The notes: generated by a model from the letters alone, not told the origin. A stretch of 64,000 nucleotides of DNA from Planctomyces sp. SH-PL62 (GCA_945893045.1 CAMDEA010000018.1:1-64000); one strand, 5' to 3'; positions 34,492-43,937 are shown, counted from the stretch's first letter. Program-made: numbers and translations.

Positions 34492-35562
34492 TCAGCAAAT
34501 TCGTGGCAAGGCGGCTCCAATCGGTTCGTCGAGGGCTTGCTCGCCCCCCAAGCCGCGTTGGATCACCACGGGCGAAAGGGTTCGCGCACGAACCTCGCCG
34601 ATGCGCTGTGCGGATTGGTGTTGTGGCAGTTGATGCCATGCGGCCAGGGCGCGATCAGCGGTTCCGTTCGGCACCGCGACGACCATCATCCCTTCGTTGG
34701 CGAGAAACAGCGGGTCCAAGCCGAGCAACTCGCAAATGCCGCGAGCTTCGGGGGACACCGGAATCGCCGCAGACTCGATCGCCAACGTGTGACCGCAAGC
34801 GGAGGCCCACTCGTGCAGCACGGCTCCCACTCCACCGCGAGTTGCGTCGCGCATGGCGCGGACGGGGATGCCTGCGTCTCGCAATGCCTCAGCCGCATCC
34901 CACAGAGACGCACAGTCGGTTTGCGGCGGCGGCTCAAAGCCCAGGTTTTCTCGGCAGGCCAAGATCGCCACACCGTGCTGACCGACATGGCCCGTGACCA
35001 GCAATTCATCACCGACTTCAATCGCGGCTGGCCCGGCCGGAGCCGGTTCGATCAGTTCGCCAATGCCCGACGTGTTGAGGAACAGTTGATCGACCGCTCC
35101 GCGTGGGACCACCTTGGTGTCGCCGGCCACGACCGCGACACCCGCCGCCTCGGCCGCGTTGGCGACGCTCGTGAGCACGCGACGCAGCAACTCCGTCGGC
35201 AAACCCTCTTCGATGATGAGCGACAGGCTCAACCAGCGCGGCCGTGCTCCGGCGACGATCAGATCGTTGACCGTTCCAAAAACAGCCAGCTTGCCGATGT
35301 CTCCCCTCGGAAAGAAGAGCGGCGAGACCACGAAGCTATCCGTCGTGAACACGATCTCTCCCGCCAGCGCCGGCAACCGCGCGGCATCTTCCAAGCGATG
35401 CAGGATGTCGTTGCCAACGATTCGCGCGACCTGTTGCTGGATCAACCGCCGAGACGCCGCGCCCCCATCCCCCTGAGCCAAACTGATGACTTCGCCGTCC
35501 GCGGCAGAAGTCAGCAGCGGACAAGTCCACGTCTGCGTTCCATCGTTCATGAGAATCCGCAC
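34492..35562 (-). CDS. hypE: Hydrogenase maturation carbamoyl dehydratase HypE
   Basis: LAVFGTVNDLIVAGARPRWLSLSLIIEEGLP; MRDATRGGVGAVLHEWA; C-terminal PRIC. Confidence 0.92.
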   Translation of the reverse strand: MRILMNDGTQTWTCPLLTSAADGEVISLAQGDGGAASRRLIQQQVARIVGNDILHRLEDAARLPALAGEIVFTTDSFVVSPLFFPRGDIGKLAVFGTVNDLIVAGARPRWLSLSLIIEEGLPTELLRRVLTSVANAAEAAGVAVVAGDTKVVPRGAVDQLFLNTSGIGELIEPAPAGPAAIEVGDELLVTGHVGQHGVAILACRENLGFEPPPQTDCASLWDAAEALRDAGIPVRAMRDATRGGVGAVLHEWASACGHTLAIESAAIPVSPEARGICELLGLDPLFLANEGMMVVAVPNGTADRALAAWHQLPQHQSAQRIGEVRARTLSPVVIQRGLGGEQALDEPIGAALPRIC

Positions 35563-35799
35563 TCCTCGTTGGGGCGAGTTTGATGTCCATCACGTTATCA
35601 TTCGCGGCGACTGAAACGCTGGCATCAGGATTGCTGTTTGAAAACGATTCGCATCCGTGTGCGAAGCCGTCAAGATACTCAGTGAATCCAATTCATGACC
35701 GTTGAGCGGGAGCCTCCAATCCGCACACCGCTCACTCTGACGCCGAGCAACATCACACTTGCCGCACATGACAGATCAGGCATTCGGAAAGGATGCACG

Positions 35800-36258
35800 A
35801 TGACCGCGCTCGATCTCTTACAGAAGGCCCACTTCGCCAGCAAGCTGCCCGCCGCCGTGCTGGAGCGGTTGGCGGCGATCGCTCGTGTCGTCGAGTGGAA
35901 TGAAGGGACGTTGATCTTTCGCGAGGGAGACCATCGCGACGATTTGTACGTGCTTAGTTCGGGGCATGTCGCGTTGGAGATGAATGTGCCCGGTCGCGGT
36001 TTGACTCGGATTCTGACCGTGCGATCGGGTGAACTGCTGGCGTGGTCGGCCTTGTTGGGGGACGGTCGCATGACAACCAGCGCCATTGCCGCGGAGCCGA
36101 CACAGGCGATCGCGATCTCCGGACGAGAACTGCGACAACTCTGTGATACGGATCACGAAGTCGGTTTTCACGTCATGGGACAAGTCGCGTCCGCGTTGTC
36201 GCAACGACTGCTTGCCACACGACTGCAATTGCTCGACTTGTTCGCCAAACCGCATTGA
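35800..36258 (+). CDS. Cyclic-nucleotide-binding-domain protein without an obvious HTH
   Basis: VVEWNEGTLIFREGDHRDDLYVLSSGHVALEM...LGDGRMTTSAIAAEPTQAIAISG. Confidence 0.75.
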   Translation: MTALDLLQKAHFASKLPAAVLERLAAIARVVEWNEGTLIFREGDHRDDLYVLSSGHVALEMNVPGRGLTRILTVRSGELLAWSALLGDGRMTTSAIAAEPTQAIAISGRELRQLCDTDHEVGFHVMGQVASALSQRLLATRLQLLDLFAKPH

Positions 36259-36265
36259 TCACTGG

Positions 36266-36331
36266 GTAGCCACGCTTGCCAAGAGCGTGGGAATGTTTCG
36301 GAAACCCCACGCTCTTGGCGCGCGTGGCTAC
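36266..36331. repeat. GTAG...CTAC inverted repeat (gtagccacg family)
   Basis: gtagccacgcttgccaagagcgtggg / ccccacgctcttggcgcgcgtggctac. Confidence 0.93.
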
Positions 36332-36353
36332 GACGTCCTGTTGAAAGCCGCCG

Positions 36354-37460
36354 ATGAACTCCAGCATGTCCGTGTTTCTTGCGAAGGCCGACTTGCAGCT
36401 TCTGATCGACTGTCTGGCCGAGCAGGGCTTTGAAGTCATCGGCCCGACGGTCTCGCAAGCGGCGATTGTCTATGACCGGATCAGCTCGGTCAGCGAGTTG
36501 CCGCAAGGTTGGACCGACCGCCAGGCTCCGGGGGAGTATCGGCTCGAACGGCGTGAGGACGACCAACTCTTCGGATACGTGGTCGGTCCACATTCGTGGA
36601 AGCGTTACCTGTTTCCGCCGCTGACGACGCTCACGACGGCGGACCTCACGACGAACGGCTGGCAGATGCGCGCGGCCGACGACAATCCGCCGAAGTACGC
36701 GTTTCTGGGTGTGCGAGCCTGCGAGCTCGCGGCGATTCGCGTGCAAGACAAAGTGTTCCTCGAAGGCGCGTACGTCGATCCGATCTATCAACGACGCCGG
36801 CAGAATGCGTTCATCGTCGCGGTCAACTGCACGCAAGCGGCGAGCACCTGCTTCTGCACATCGATGGAAACCGGACCGCGCTGCCGTTCGGGATTCGACC
36901 TCGCGCTGACCGAGTTGCCCGATGGCTTTGAGGTCGAAGTCGGAACTCCGGCGGGCGAAGAATTGTTGTTGCAGTTGCCCACGACGCCGATCGCCGAACA
37001 ACAACTCGCGGACGCCGAGCAACGTCGGCAGCAAGCCGTCGATCAGATCACGCGCAAGATGGACACTGAGGGAATTCGAGACCTGTTGCTGACGCGGCTC
37101 AATCATCCGCGGTGGGAGGAAGTTGGTCAGCGGTGTCTCTCCTGCACCAACTGCACGATGGTCTGTCCGACGTGTTTCTGTAGCAGCGTCGAAGAGGTCT
37201 CCGACTTGGAGGGCCAGCACTCCGAGCGCGAGCGGCGTTGGGATTCGTGTTTCAATCTCGACTTCAGTTATGTCAGCGGCGGCCCGGTGCGACGCGATAT
37301 TCGATCGCGCTATCGGCAGTGGTTGACGCACAAGCTGGCGAGTTGGATCGACCAATTCGGCTCGTCCGGCTGCGTCGGTTGCGGACGCTGCATCACCTGG
37401 TGTCCGGTCGGCATCGACATCACGGAAGAAGTCGCCGCGTTGCGAAAGGATGCGCCATGA
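36354..37460 (+). CDS. [NiFe] hydrogenase group 3b beta subunit (4Fe-4S dicluster, HydB/AsrA-like)
   Basis: [71 protein letters not shown]. Confidence 0.82.
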   Translation: MNSSMSVFLAKADLQLLIDCLAEQGFEVIGPTVSQAAIVYDRISSVSELPQGWTDRQAPGEYRLERREDDQLFGYVVGPHSWKRYLFPPLTTLTTADLTTNGWQMRAADDNPPKYAFLGVRACELAAIRVQDKVFLEGAYVDPIYQRRRQNAFIVAVNCTQAASTCFCTSMETGPRCRSGFDLALTELPDGFEVEVGTPAGEELLLQLPTTPIAEQQLADAEQRRQQAVDQITRKMDTEGIRDLLLTRLNHPRWEEVGQRCLSCTNCTMVCPTCFCSSVEEVSDLEGQHSERERRWDSCFNLDFSYVSGGPVRRDIRSRYRQWLTHKLASWIDQFGSSGCVGCGRCITWCPVGIDITEEVAALRKDAP

Positions 37461-37504
37461 GCCTCGCGTCTAGGAAGAACATTGCGTGCGAGCCGGTGCG
37501 AGCC

Positions 37505-37630
37505 GGGGTCAGGTCTTCAAATTTCATTTTTGGCCTCGCGCTCCATCACTGACTCGCTACTCACACCACCATTCCAAACCAAATTCGCGCCCATTCGAGG
37601 TGCCAAAAATGAAATTTGAAGACCTGACCC
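37505..37630. repeat. MITE/REP-like inverted-repeat element (copy B)
   Basis: ggggtcaggtcttcaaatttcatttttggc / gccaaaaatgaaatttgaagacctgacccc. Confidence 0.9.
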
Positions 37631-38472
37631 CTGACCGCGCAGTCGATCCTTGGGGCTACCACACGGTTCGCATTCACGCGATCACGCCGGAAGTGGCTGA
37701 CGTGGCGACGTACCATCTTGGCTTTGATGACTCCGCCATCGCGGCCGCGTATCGGTTTCAGCCGGGGCAGTTCAACATGCTGTACTTGCCGGGCTTTGGC
37801 GAGGTGCCGATCTCTCTGAGCGCCGATCCGCGCAGTTCGACAACGTGGGCACACACCGTTCGATCGGTCGGCAACGTCACGCAGAAATTGGCTCGGTCCA
37901 AAGTCGGCGACACGCTGGGCCTGCGCGGTCCGTTTGGCTGCGGTTGGCCGTTGCACACGGCGGAAGGTCACGACGTCGTCCTCGTCGCCGGAGGACTCGG
38001 CATCGCGCCGTTGCGGCCGGCGATTTATGAGCTACTTCGCCAAGCGGATCGCTTCCGTTCGCTGACGTTGCTTTACGGATCACGCACTCCCGACACGATT
38101 CTGTTTGATCACGAGCTCCCCGATTGGTCGCAGGGCGGCATGAGCGTGCAAGTGACGGTCGATCGTGCCGATGCCGCGTGGTCGGGTCACGTCGGCGTCG
38201 TGACGTTGCTCTTGGACCGATTGCCGCTCGGCACTCCGCAGCACACGACCGTTTTCATGTGCGGGCCTGAGGTGATGATGCGCTTCGTCGGCAAGTCCGC
38301 GTTGGCCCGTGGCATTCCGGAAAACCAACTCTGGCTGTCGATGGAGCGCAACATGCAATGCGCGATCGGGCTATGCGGGCATTGTCAGCTCGGCCCGACG
38401 TTCATTTGCAAAGACGGCCCGGTGTATCGGCATGACCGGCTCGCTCCGTTTCTGAACGTGGAGGGGCTGTGA
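37609..38472 (+). CDS. [NiFe] hydrogenase group 3b gamma subunit (FAD/NAD(P)-binding)
   Basis: FQPGQFNMLYLPGFGEVPISLSAD; VLVAGGLGIAPLRPAIYEL; CAIGLCGHCQLGPTFICKDGPVY; ATG lies in the repeat arm. Confidence 0.82.
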   Translation: MKFEDLTPDRAVDPWGYHTVRIHAITPEVADVATYHLGFDDSAIAAAYRFQPGQFNMLYLPGFGEVPISLSADPRSSTTWAHTVRSVGNVTQKLARSKVGDTLGLRGPFGCGWPLHTAEGHDVVLVAGGLGIAPLRPAIYELLRQADRFRSLTLLYGSRTPDTILFDHELPDWSQGGMSVQVTVDRADAAWSGHVGVVTLLLDRLPLGTPQHTTVFMCGPEVMMRFVGKSALARGIPENQLWLSMERNMQCAIGLCGHCQLGPTFICKDGPVYRHDRLAPFLNVEGL

Positions 38473-39263
38473 TGTCCTCAAAACCGAAAGTGGGAGTCTT
38501 CAAGTTCGCGTCGTGCGACGGCTGTCAGTTGTCGTTGCTCGCGGCCGAGGACGAACTGCTGACCGTCGCCGGGAAGATCGACATCGCGTACTTCCTCGAA
38601 GCGACCAGCCACATCGACGAAGGGCCGTATGACATCGCGCTGGTCGAAGGTTCGATCACCACGCCGACGGATGCGAAGCGCATTCGCGACATCCGCCAGC
38701 GTTCCAAGTTTCTGATCACCATCGGAGCCTGTGCGACGGCAGGCGGCATTCAAGCCTTACGGAACTGGGCCGATCACGACGAATTCGTGCGAGCCGTCTA
38801 CGCGCGGCCGGAGTACATCGACTCGCTGGCCACCTCAACGCCGATCGCCGAACACGTGCCGGTCGATTTTGAATTGCGCGGATGTCCGATCAATCGGCAT
38901 CAACTCGTCGAAGTCATCGTGTCGCTCGTGGCCGGACGAAAACCGAAGACGCCATCGCACAGCGTGTGTCTCGACTGCAAGCGCCGAGGGACCGTCTGCA
39001 TCACCATCGCTCAAGGCGTTCCGTGTCTTGGCCCGGTAACGCAGTCGGGCTGCGGAGCGATCTGCCCCGCCTACGATCGCGGCTGCTACGGCTGCTTCGG
39101 TCCCGCGAAGCAATGCAACACTGGCAGTCTGTGCCAACAGTTTCTCGCGGACGGAACGCCGGCCCCTGAACTCGTTCAACTCTTTCGCAACTACAACGGC
39201 TACGCACCGGAGTTTCGCCACGAAAGCGAACGCCTGGCGGAACTCCATCCGGAGGACTCATGA
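38469..39263 (+). CDS. [NiFe] hydrogenase group 3b delta (small) subunit
   Basis: GVFKFASCDGCQLSLLAAEDELL; EGSITTPTDAKRI; ELRGCPINRHQLVEVI; CGAICPAYDRGCYGCFGP. Confidence 0.87.
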   Translation: MMSSKPKVGVFKFASCDGCQLSLLAAEDELLTVAGKIDIAYFLEATSHIDEGPYDIALVEGSITTPTDAKRIRDIRQRSKFLITIGACATAGGIQALRNWADHDEFVRAVYARPEYIDSLATSTPIAEHVPVDFELRGCPINRHQLVEVIVSLVAGRKPKTPSHSVCLDCKRRGTVCITIAQGVPCLGPVTQSGCGAICPAYDRGCYGCFGPAKQCNTGSLCQQFLADGTPAPELVQLFRNYNGYAPEFRHESERLAELHPEDS

Positions 39264-40549
39264 GCGCTCACAGGCAACAGGCGGTCTCCGCCGAGGAAGC
39301 GGTCGAGAAGCTGCAAAGCGGCATGAACGTGTTCATTCACGGTGGCTCGGCAACGCCGACGCCGCTGATTGAAGCGATGTGCCGTCGCAGCGAACTCACC
39401 GATCTGAGGCTGTATCACATGCACCTGGAAGGGCCGGCTCCGTTTGTCGAGCCGGCCTGTCACGGGCGAATCACGTCGGTGTCGCTGTTCGCGGGTGCCT
39501 CCGTGAGACACGCCATTCAGGACGGGATCGCGGACTTCATCCCGGTGTTCTTGTCGGATATCCCCGGCTTGTTTCGCAGCGGTGTGATTCGATTGGATGC
39601 GGCGATCTTGCAAGTCTCGCCGCCGGATCGGCATGGCTTCTGTTCGTTGGGAACGTCGGTCGATGCCGCTCGCGCCGCGGCCGATTGTGCGCCGGTGCTG
39701 ATCGCCGAAATCAATCGGCAGATGCCTCGGACGCACGGCCATAGCGTGTTGCCATTGAAATCGTTCGCCGCCTGGATCGAGACCGATCGGCCGCTGCACG
39801 AACACCCGCCGAGCGCCGAGACTCCGATTGAAGCCGCGATCGGCGAACAGATCGCCAAACTGGTCGAAGATGGTGCCACGCTGCAAACCGGCATCGGTGC
39901 GATTCCCGATGCCGTGCTTTCTCGCTTGGGGAACAAGCACGACTTGGGCATTCACACGGAGATGTTCTCAGATCGCGTCGTCGATCTGGTTCAGGCCGGT
40001 GTGATTACGAATCGCCGCAAGCGGATCTATCGGGGGCAGATTGTGACGAGTTTCGTCACGGGCTCTCGGCGGCTGTTTGATTTCGTGGATGACAATCCGC
40101 AAGTCGCGTTCTATCCCTGCGACATCACGAACGACACGAACCTGCTGCGCAAGATCGAAAAGCTCGTCGCCGTGAACTCCGCGTTGCAGATCGACCTCAC
40201 CGGGCAAGTCTGCGCCGATTCGATCGGCCATCGCATCTATTCGGGGATCGGCGGCCAGATGGATTTCATCCGCGGCGCGGCGATGTCACCGGACGGCCGA
40301 GCGATCATCGCGCTCCCCTCAACAGCGGTCGGAGGGACTGTGTCACGAATCGTTTCTGAACTGTCACCCGGAGCCGGTGTCGTGACCACTCGCGGACATG
40401 TGCAATGGGTGGTCACGGAATACGGTGCCGTGAACTTGCACGGCCTGTCGCTGCGGCAGCGAGGCGACGCGCTGATCGGGATCGCTCATCCCGACTTCCG
40501 CGGCGAACTGCGTCGGCAACTGAATTCCATCCGCCATTACACTGGATAG
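39260..40549 (+). CDS. Acetyl-CoA hydrolase/CoA-transferase family (4-hydroxybutyrate CoA-transferase-like)
   Basis: LQTGIGAIPDAVLSRLGNKHDLGIHTEMFSDRVVDLVQAGVITN; SGIGGQMDFIRGAAMSPDGRAIIALPSTA; VTEYGAVNLHG; ATG overlaps delta-subunit TGA. Confidence 0.87.
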   Translation: MSAHRQQAVSAEEAVEKLQSGMNVFIHGGSATPTPLIEAMCRRSELTDLRLYHMHLEGPAPFVEPACHGRITSVSLFAGASVRHAIQDGIADFIPVFLSDIPGLFRSGVIRLDAAILQVSPPDRHGFCSLGTSVDAARAAADCAPVLIAEINRQMPRTHGHSVLPLKSFAAWIETDRPLHEHPPSAETPIEAAIGEQIAKLVEDGATLQTGIGAIPDAVLSRLGNKHDLGIHTEMFSDRVVDLVQAGVITNRRKRIYRGQIVTSFVTGSRRLFDFVDDNPQVAFYPCDITNDTNLLRKIEKLVAVNSALQIDLTGQVCADSIGHRIYSGIGGQMDFIRGAAMSPDGRAIIALPSTAVGGTVSRIVSELSPGAGVVTTRGHVQWVVTEYGAVNLHGLSLRQRGDALIGIAHPDFRGELRRQLNSIRHYTG

Positions 40550-40570
40550 GACCCCGGACCGCGAACCCCT

Positions 40571-41869
40571 ATGACACAAGAGCGTCTCATCAAAGTGGAA
40601 GCCCTGACTCGCGTCGAAGGCGAGGGAGGACTCTTCGTGCGGCTGGTCGGCGATCGCATTGAGGACGTGCAGCTCACGATCTTCGAGCCGCCGCGTCTGT
40701 TCGAAGCGTTGCTGCGAGGCCGCAAGTTGGAAGAGGTGCCGGACATCACCGCGCGCATCTGCGGCATCTGTCCGGTCGCGTATCAGATGAGTTCAGTGCA
40801 TGCTCTTGAAGCAGCCTTAGACATCGAAATCACCGAGGACATTCGGCGGCTGCGGCGGTTGCTGTACTGCGGCGAATGGATTGAGAGTCATGCGTTACAC
40901 GTCCATTTGCTGCACGCTCCCGATTTTCTGGGATACGACAGCGGCATCGAAATGGCCAAGGATTTTCCGAACGAAGTGAATCGCGGCCTGCGGCTGAAGA
41001 AACATGGCAACCAACTGTTGGAGGTGCTCGGCGGTCGAGCCATTCACCCCATCAACGTCGCCGTCGGCGGGTTTTATCGAACTCCTCGCCACGACGAACT
41101 AACGCCGCTGATCCCGGACTTCGAGTGGGGATTGCTGGCCGCTGTCGAAACGACTCGCTGGCTGGCGAGCCTTAACTTTCCGGACTTCACGCGCGCTTAC
41201 GACATGGTCAGTCTCGTCCACCCGGATGAATACCCAATGAACGAGGGCCGAGTCACTTCGACCACGGGAGCCTCATGGGACGTGCGCGACTACGAGAGTG
41301 AGTTCCACGAAGAGCACGTCGCGCATTCCACCGCGTTGCAGTCTTCTCGCGGAGCGCCGCAAGCCTGCTATCACGTCGGCCCGCTGGCTCGTGTGAACTT
41401 GAATCGCGAGCGTCTGTCGCTGACTGCACGCCGTGTCGCCGACGAGATTGGCTTCGAGACTCCGTGCCTGAATCCCTTCCGAGCGATCGTCGCGCGCGGC
41501 CTGGAGATCATTCACGCCTACGAAGAGGCCCTCGACATTCTGCGGACCTATCGGCCGCCGGCGATCGCACGCGTCAAGTACGACCATCGCGCCGGACAAG
41601 GCTGCGCGGCGACCGAAGCTCCGCGCGGACTGATCTATCATCGCTATGAAGTGGATGCCGCCGGTTTGGTCACACTCGCCAAGATCGTTCCGCCCACGTC
41701 GCAGAACCAACGACAGATCGAGGAAGATCTCCGCGACTATTTGCCGCGCATCCTCACCGACGATGAAGCCGCGACCGCGCGGCAGTGTGAAAAACTTGTG
41801 CGTTGCTACGACCCGTGCATCAGTTGCTCGACGCACTTCCTCAAGCTGACGGTGCAACGCGATGGTTGA
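40571..41869 (+). CDS. [NiFe] hydrogenase group 3b alpha (large) subunit
   Basis: L1 motif RICGICPVAYQMSSVHALE; L2 motif DPCISCSTHFLKLTVQRDG with C-terminal tail for cleavage. Confidence 0.92.
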   Translation: MTQERLIKVEALTRVEGEGGLFVRLVGDRIEDVQLTIFEPPRLFEALLRGRKLEEVPDITARICGICPVAYQMSSVHALEAALDIEITEDIRRLRRLLYCGEWIESHALHVHLLHAPDFLGYDSGIEMAKDFPNEVNRGLRLKKHGNQLLEVLGGRAIHPINVAVGGFYRTPRHDELTPLIPDFEWGLLAAVETTRWLASLNFPDFTRAYDMVSLVHPDEYPMNEGRVTSTTGASWDVRDYESEFHEEHVAHSTALQSSRGAPQACYHVGPLARVNLNRERLSLTARRVADEIGFETPCLNPFRAIVARGLEIIHAYEEALDILRTYRPPAIARVKYDHRAGQGCAATEAPRGLIYHRYEVDAAGLVTLAKIVPPTSQNQRQIEEDLRDYLPRILTDDEAATARQCEKLVRCYDPCISCSTHFLKLTVQRDG

Positions 41870-42374
41870 GATAATTTCTGTAGACCGGTCACTCCGTGAC
41901 CGGAATTCGGGTCACGGAGTGACCCGTCTACTTTTCGTCGGTCTTGGCAGTCCACACGGTGACGATCAAGCCGGCTGGCTGGTCGCGTCGGAACTGCAAC
42001 GGCGAATGGCCGGTCTGCCCGAATCACTCACCTGTCGTTTGGCGAAGTCACCGAGCGATCTGCTCGATTGGTTGGACGACGTGACGCATTTGATTGCCTG
42101 CGACTGCTGCGACTCACCGGCGCAAGTCGGTGAACTGCGGATGTGGCATTGGCCCGCCGACCGCTTCGTGCGGACTCGGTCATCGAGCAGTCATCAACTC
42201 GGTTTGCCCGATGTGCTCGATCTGGCGACAAACATCGGACGACTTCCGCCGCGCGTCGAGATTTGGGCGATCGGCGGCGGCCGGTTTGCACCGGAGACCG
42301 AACCGTCACGGCTCGTGCGAGAAGCCTGCCAGCGATTGGCGTTTCAGTTGTGGGAGGACTTCGCTCGTGCATGA
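41862..42374 (+). CDS. Hydrogenase maturation protease
   Basis: RLLFVGLGSPHGDDQAGWLVASEL; encoded immediately after the large subunit; N-terminus runs through an inverted repeat. Confidence 0.8.
   Translation: MVEIISVDRSLRDRNSGHGVTRLLFVGLGSPHGDDQAGWLVASELQRRMAGLPESLTCRLAKSPSDLLDWLDDVTHLIACDCCDSPAQVGELRMWHWPADRFVRTRSSSSHQLGLPDVLDLATNIGRLPPRVEIWAIGGGRFAPETEPSRLVREACQRLAFQLWEDFARA
41880..41931. repeat. GTAG...CTAC inverted repeat at the protease 5' end
   Basis: gtagaccggtcactccgtgacc / ggtcacggagtgacccgtctac. Confidence 0.93.
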
Positions 42375-42774
42375 AGTCTCGCTCGTCCGATCGCTGTTGG
42401 AGCAAGTGGACGGCATCGTGGCCTCGCAAGGTGGCCGAGCGGCCGTGGAGGTTCGCGTCGAAATCGGCCCGCTGTCCGGCGTCGAACCGCTGCTTGTCAA
42501 AGAAGCCTTCACGCAGTTGACCTGTAGCCGAAGTCGTGAGACTTCGGACCGACCTCTCACGAGTTCGGCCACGACACTGATCATCGACGAAGTCCCGCTG
42601 ACGGCACGCTGCGACTCATGCCACACCGAGTTCGAGTTGGAACACTTTCGCTTCGTCTGCCCTCACTGCGACAGCCGAGAGACCAGCGTCGTGCGTGGCG
42701 ACGCCTTCCGATTGATGAGCGTGACCGTTGATGTGCTGGAGGGTGGCGCTGGCTTTTCGGTTTTCGATTTGTGA
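42367..42774 (+). CDS. hypA: Hydrogenase nickel incorporation protein HypA
   Basis: GTG start VHEVSLVRSLLEQVDGI; Zn site CDSCHTEFELEHFRFVCPHCDS. Confidence 0.85.
   Translation: MHEVSLVRSLLEQVDGIVASQGGRAAVEVRVEIGPLSGVEPLLVKEAFTQLTCSRSRETSDRPLTSSATTLIIDEVPLTARCDSCHTEFELEHFRFVCPHCDSRETSVVRGDAFRLMSVTVDVLEGGAGFSVFDL
42524..42572. repeat. In-frame inverted repeat inside hypA
   Basis: gtagccgaagtcgtgaga / tctcacgagttcggccac (16/18). Confidence 0.75.
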
Positions 42775-42842
42775 TTGTCGATCGAACCGCAACCCTCTTT
42801 CGTGAATTCAGGACGTTGAGTTTTGGCTTTGTGGTGTCTGCC

Positions 42843-43066
42843 CTTATCCCGAAGGGATTGCGTCACATAGCCCAGGGTTGCCCGCGCACGCGGGCTACCC
42901 TGGGTTAGCGAATTACGTCTATTTCTACCCTGAAAGGGTTGTGCCATTCGAGAAAACATTTGATGACGGAACCCCTTCGGGGTATGTCGGTCATTTTGCT
43001 TCCAAACCCAGGGTAGCTCGCTGCGCGAGCAACCCTGGGCTAAGTGACACAACTCCTTCGGAGAAA
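42843..43066. repeat. Composite nested inverted repeat between hypA and hypB
   Basis: tagcccagggttgcccgcgcacgcgggctaccctgggtt ... aacccagggtagctcgctgcgcgagcaaccctgggcta, plus ttatcccgaagggattg / ccccttcggggt modules. Confidence 0.85.
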
Positions 43067-43115
43067 ACGCCAGTGCAAACAATTCAAAAATGGAAAATCC
43101 CAAAGTGAAGTCATC

Positions 43116-43937
43116 ATGACGTATCGCACCATCACGATTGCCCGCGATGTCCAATTTGGCGCGAAGCAAACCGCAGCGGAATCGCGTGAGCGATTTGCTC
43201 GGCAAGGGACACTGGTTGTGAATCTGCTGTCGTCCCCCGGTTCCGGAAAAACGTCGCTGTTGCAAGCGACCGCGCGGCATTGGCAAGGACGACGCTCGAT
43301 GGCCGTGTTGGTCGGAGACATCGCCACCGATCGCGACGCGCAACGGCTGACGCCACTGGTCCCGGCCGTCCAACTGACGACGGGCGGAGCGTGTCATCTC
43401 GATCTCGCGCTCGTCCAGCGCGGTTGGGAAGCGTTGGCCGTTGCCGATGTCGAGTTCTTGTTCGTCGAAAACGTCGGCAACCTCGTCTGCCCGGCATCGC
43501 ATGATCTGGGCGAGCACCTGCGCGTGATCGTGCTTAGCGTTCCAGAGGGAGACGACAAACCGGCCAAGTACCCCAAAGCCTTCCGCACAAGCCAAGCACT
43601 GGTCATCAACAAGACGGACCTGCTGCCTTATGTTCCATTCTCGCTCGCACAAGCCACCGCAGACGCTCACCTGATTCAACCGCAGTTGGAAGTGTTTTCC
43701 GTCGCCGCGCTGCGCGACCAGGGGATCGAGGCATGGTGTGCCTATCTCGAACGACAGCGCGAGCGATTGCTGAATGACCGCTCGCCTGGACACGCACGAA
43801 AACAAACTCATGCGAAGCGCACGACGCATCCTCTTGGAGGGACGAGTTCAGGGCTTCGGCGTGCGACCGTCGATCGCGCGATTGGCGGAGCAGCTACGAA
43901 TTGCCGGCCGAGTTCGGAATCGGCTATGCGGTGTTGA
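43116..43937 (+). CDS. hypB: Hydrogenase nickel incorporation GTPase HypB (C-terminal extension overlapping hypF)
   Basis: VVNLLSSPGSGKTSLL; VLVGDIATDRDAQRL; TTGGACHLDLALV; FVENVGNLVCPASHDLG; INKTDLLPY. Confidence 0.87.
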   Translation: MTYRTITIARDVQFGAKQTAAESRERFARQGTLVVNLLSSPGSGKTSLLQATARHWQGRRSMAVLVGDIATDRDAQRLTPLVPAVQLTTGGACHLDLALVQRGWEALAVADVEFLFVENVGNLVCPASHDLGEHLRVIVLSVPEGDDKPAKYPKAFRTSQALVINKTDLLPYVPFSLAQATADAHLIQPQLEVFSVAALRDQGIEAWCAYLERQRERLLNDRSPGHARKQTHAKRTTHPLGGTSSGLRRATVDRAIGGAATNCRPSSESAMRC

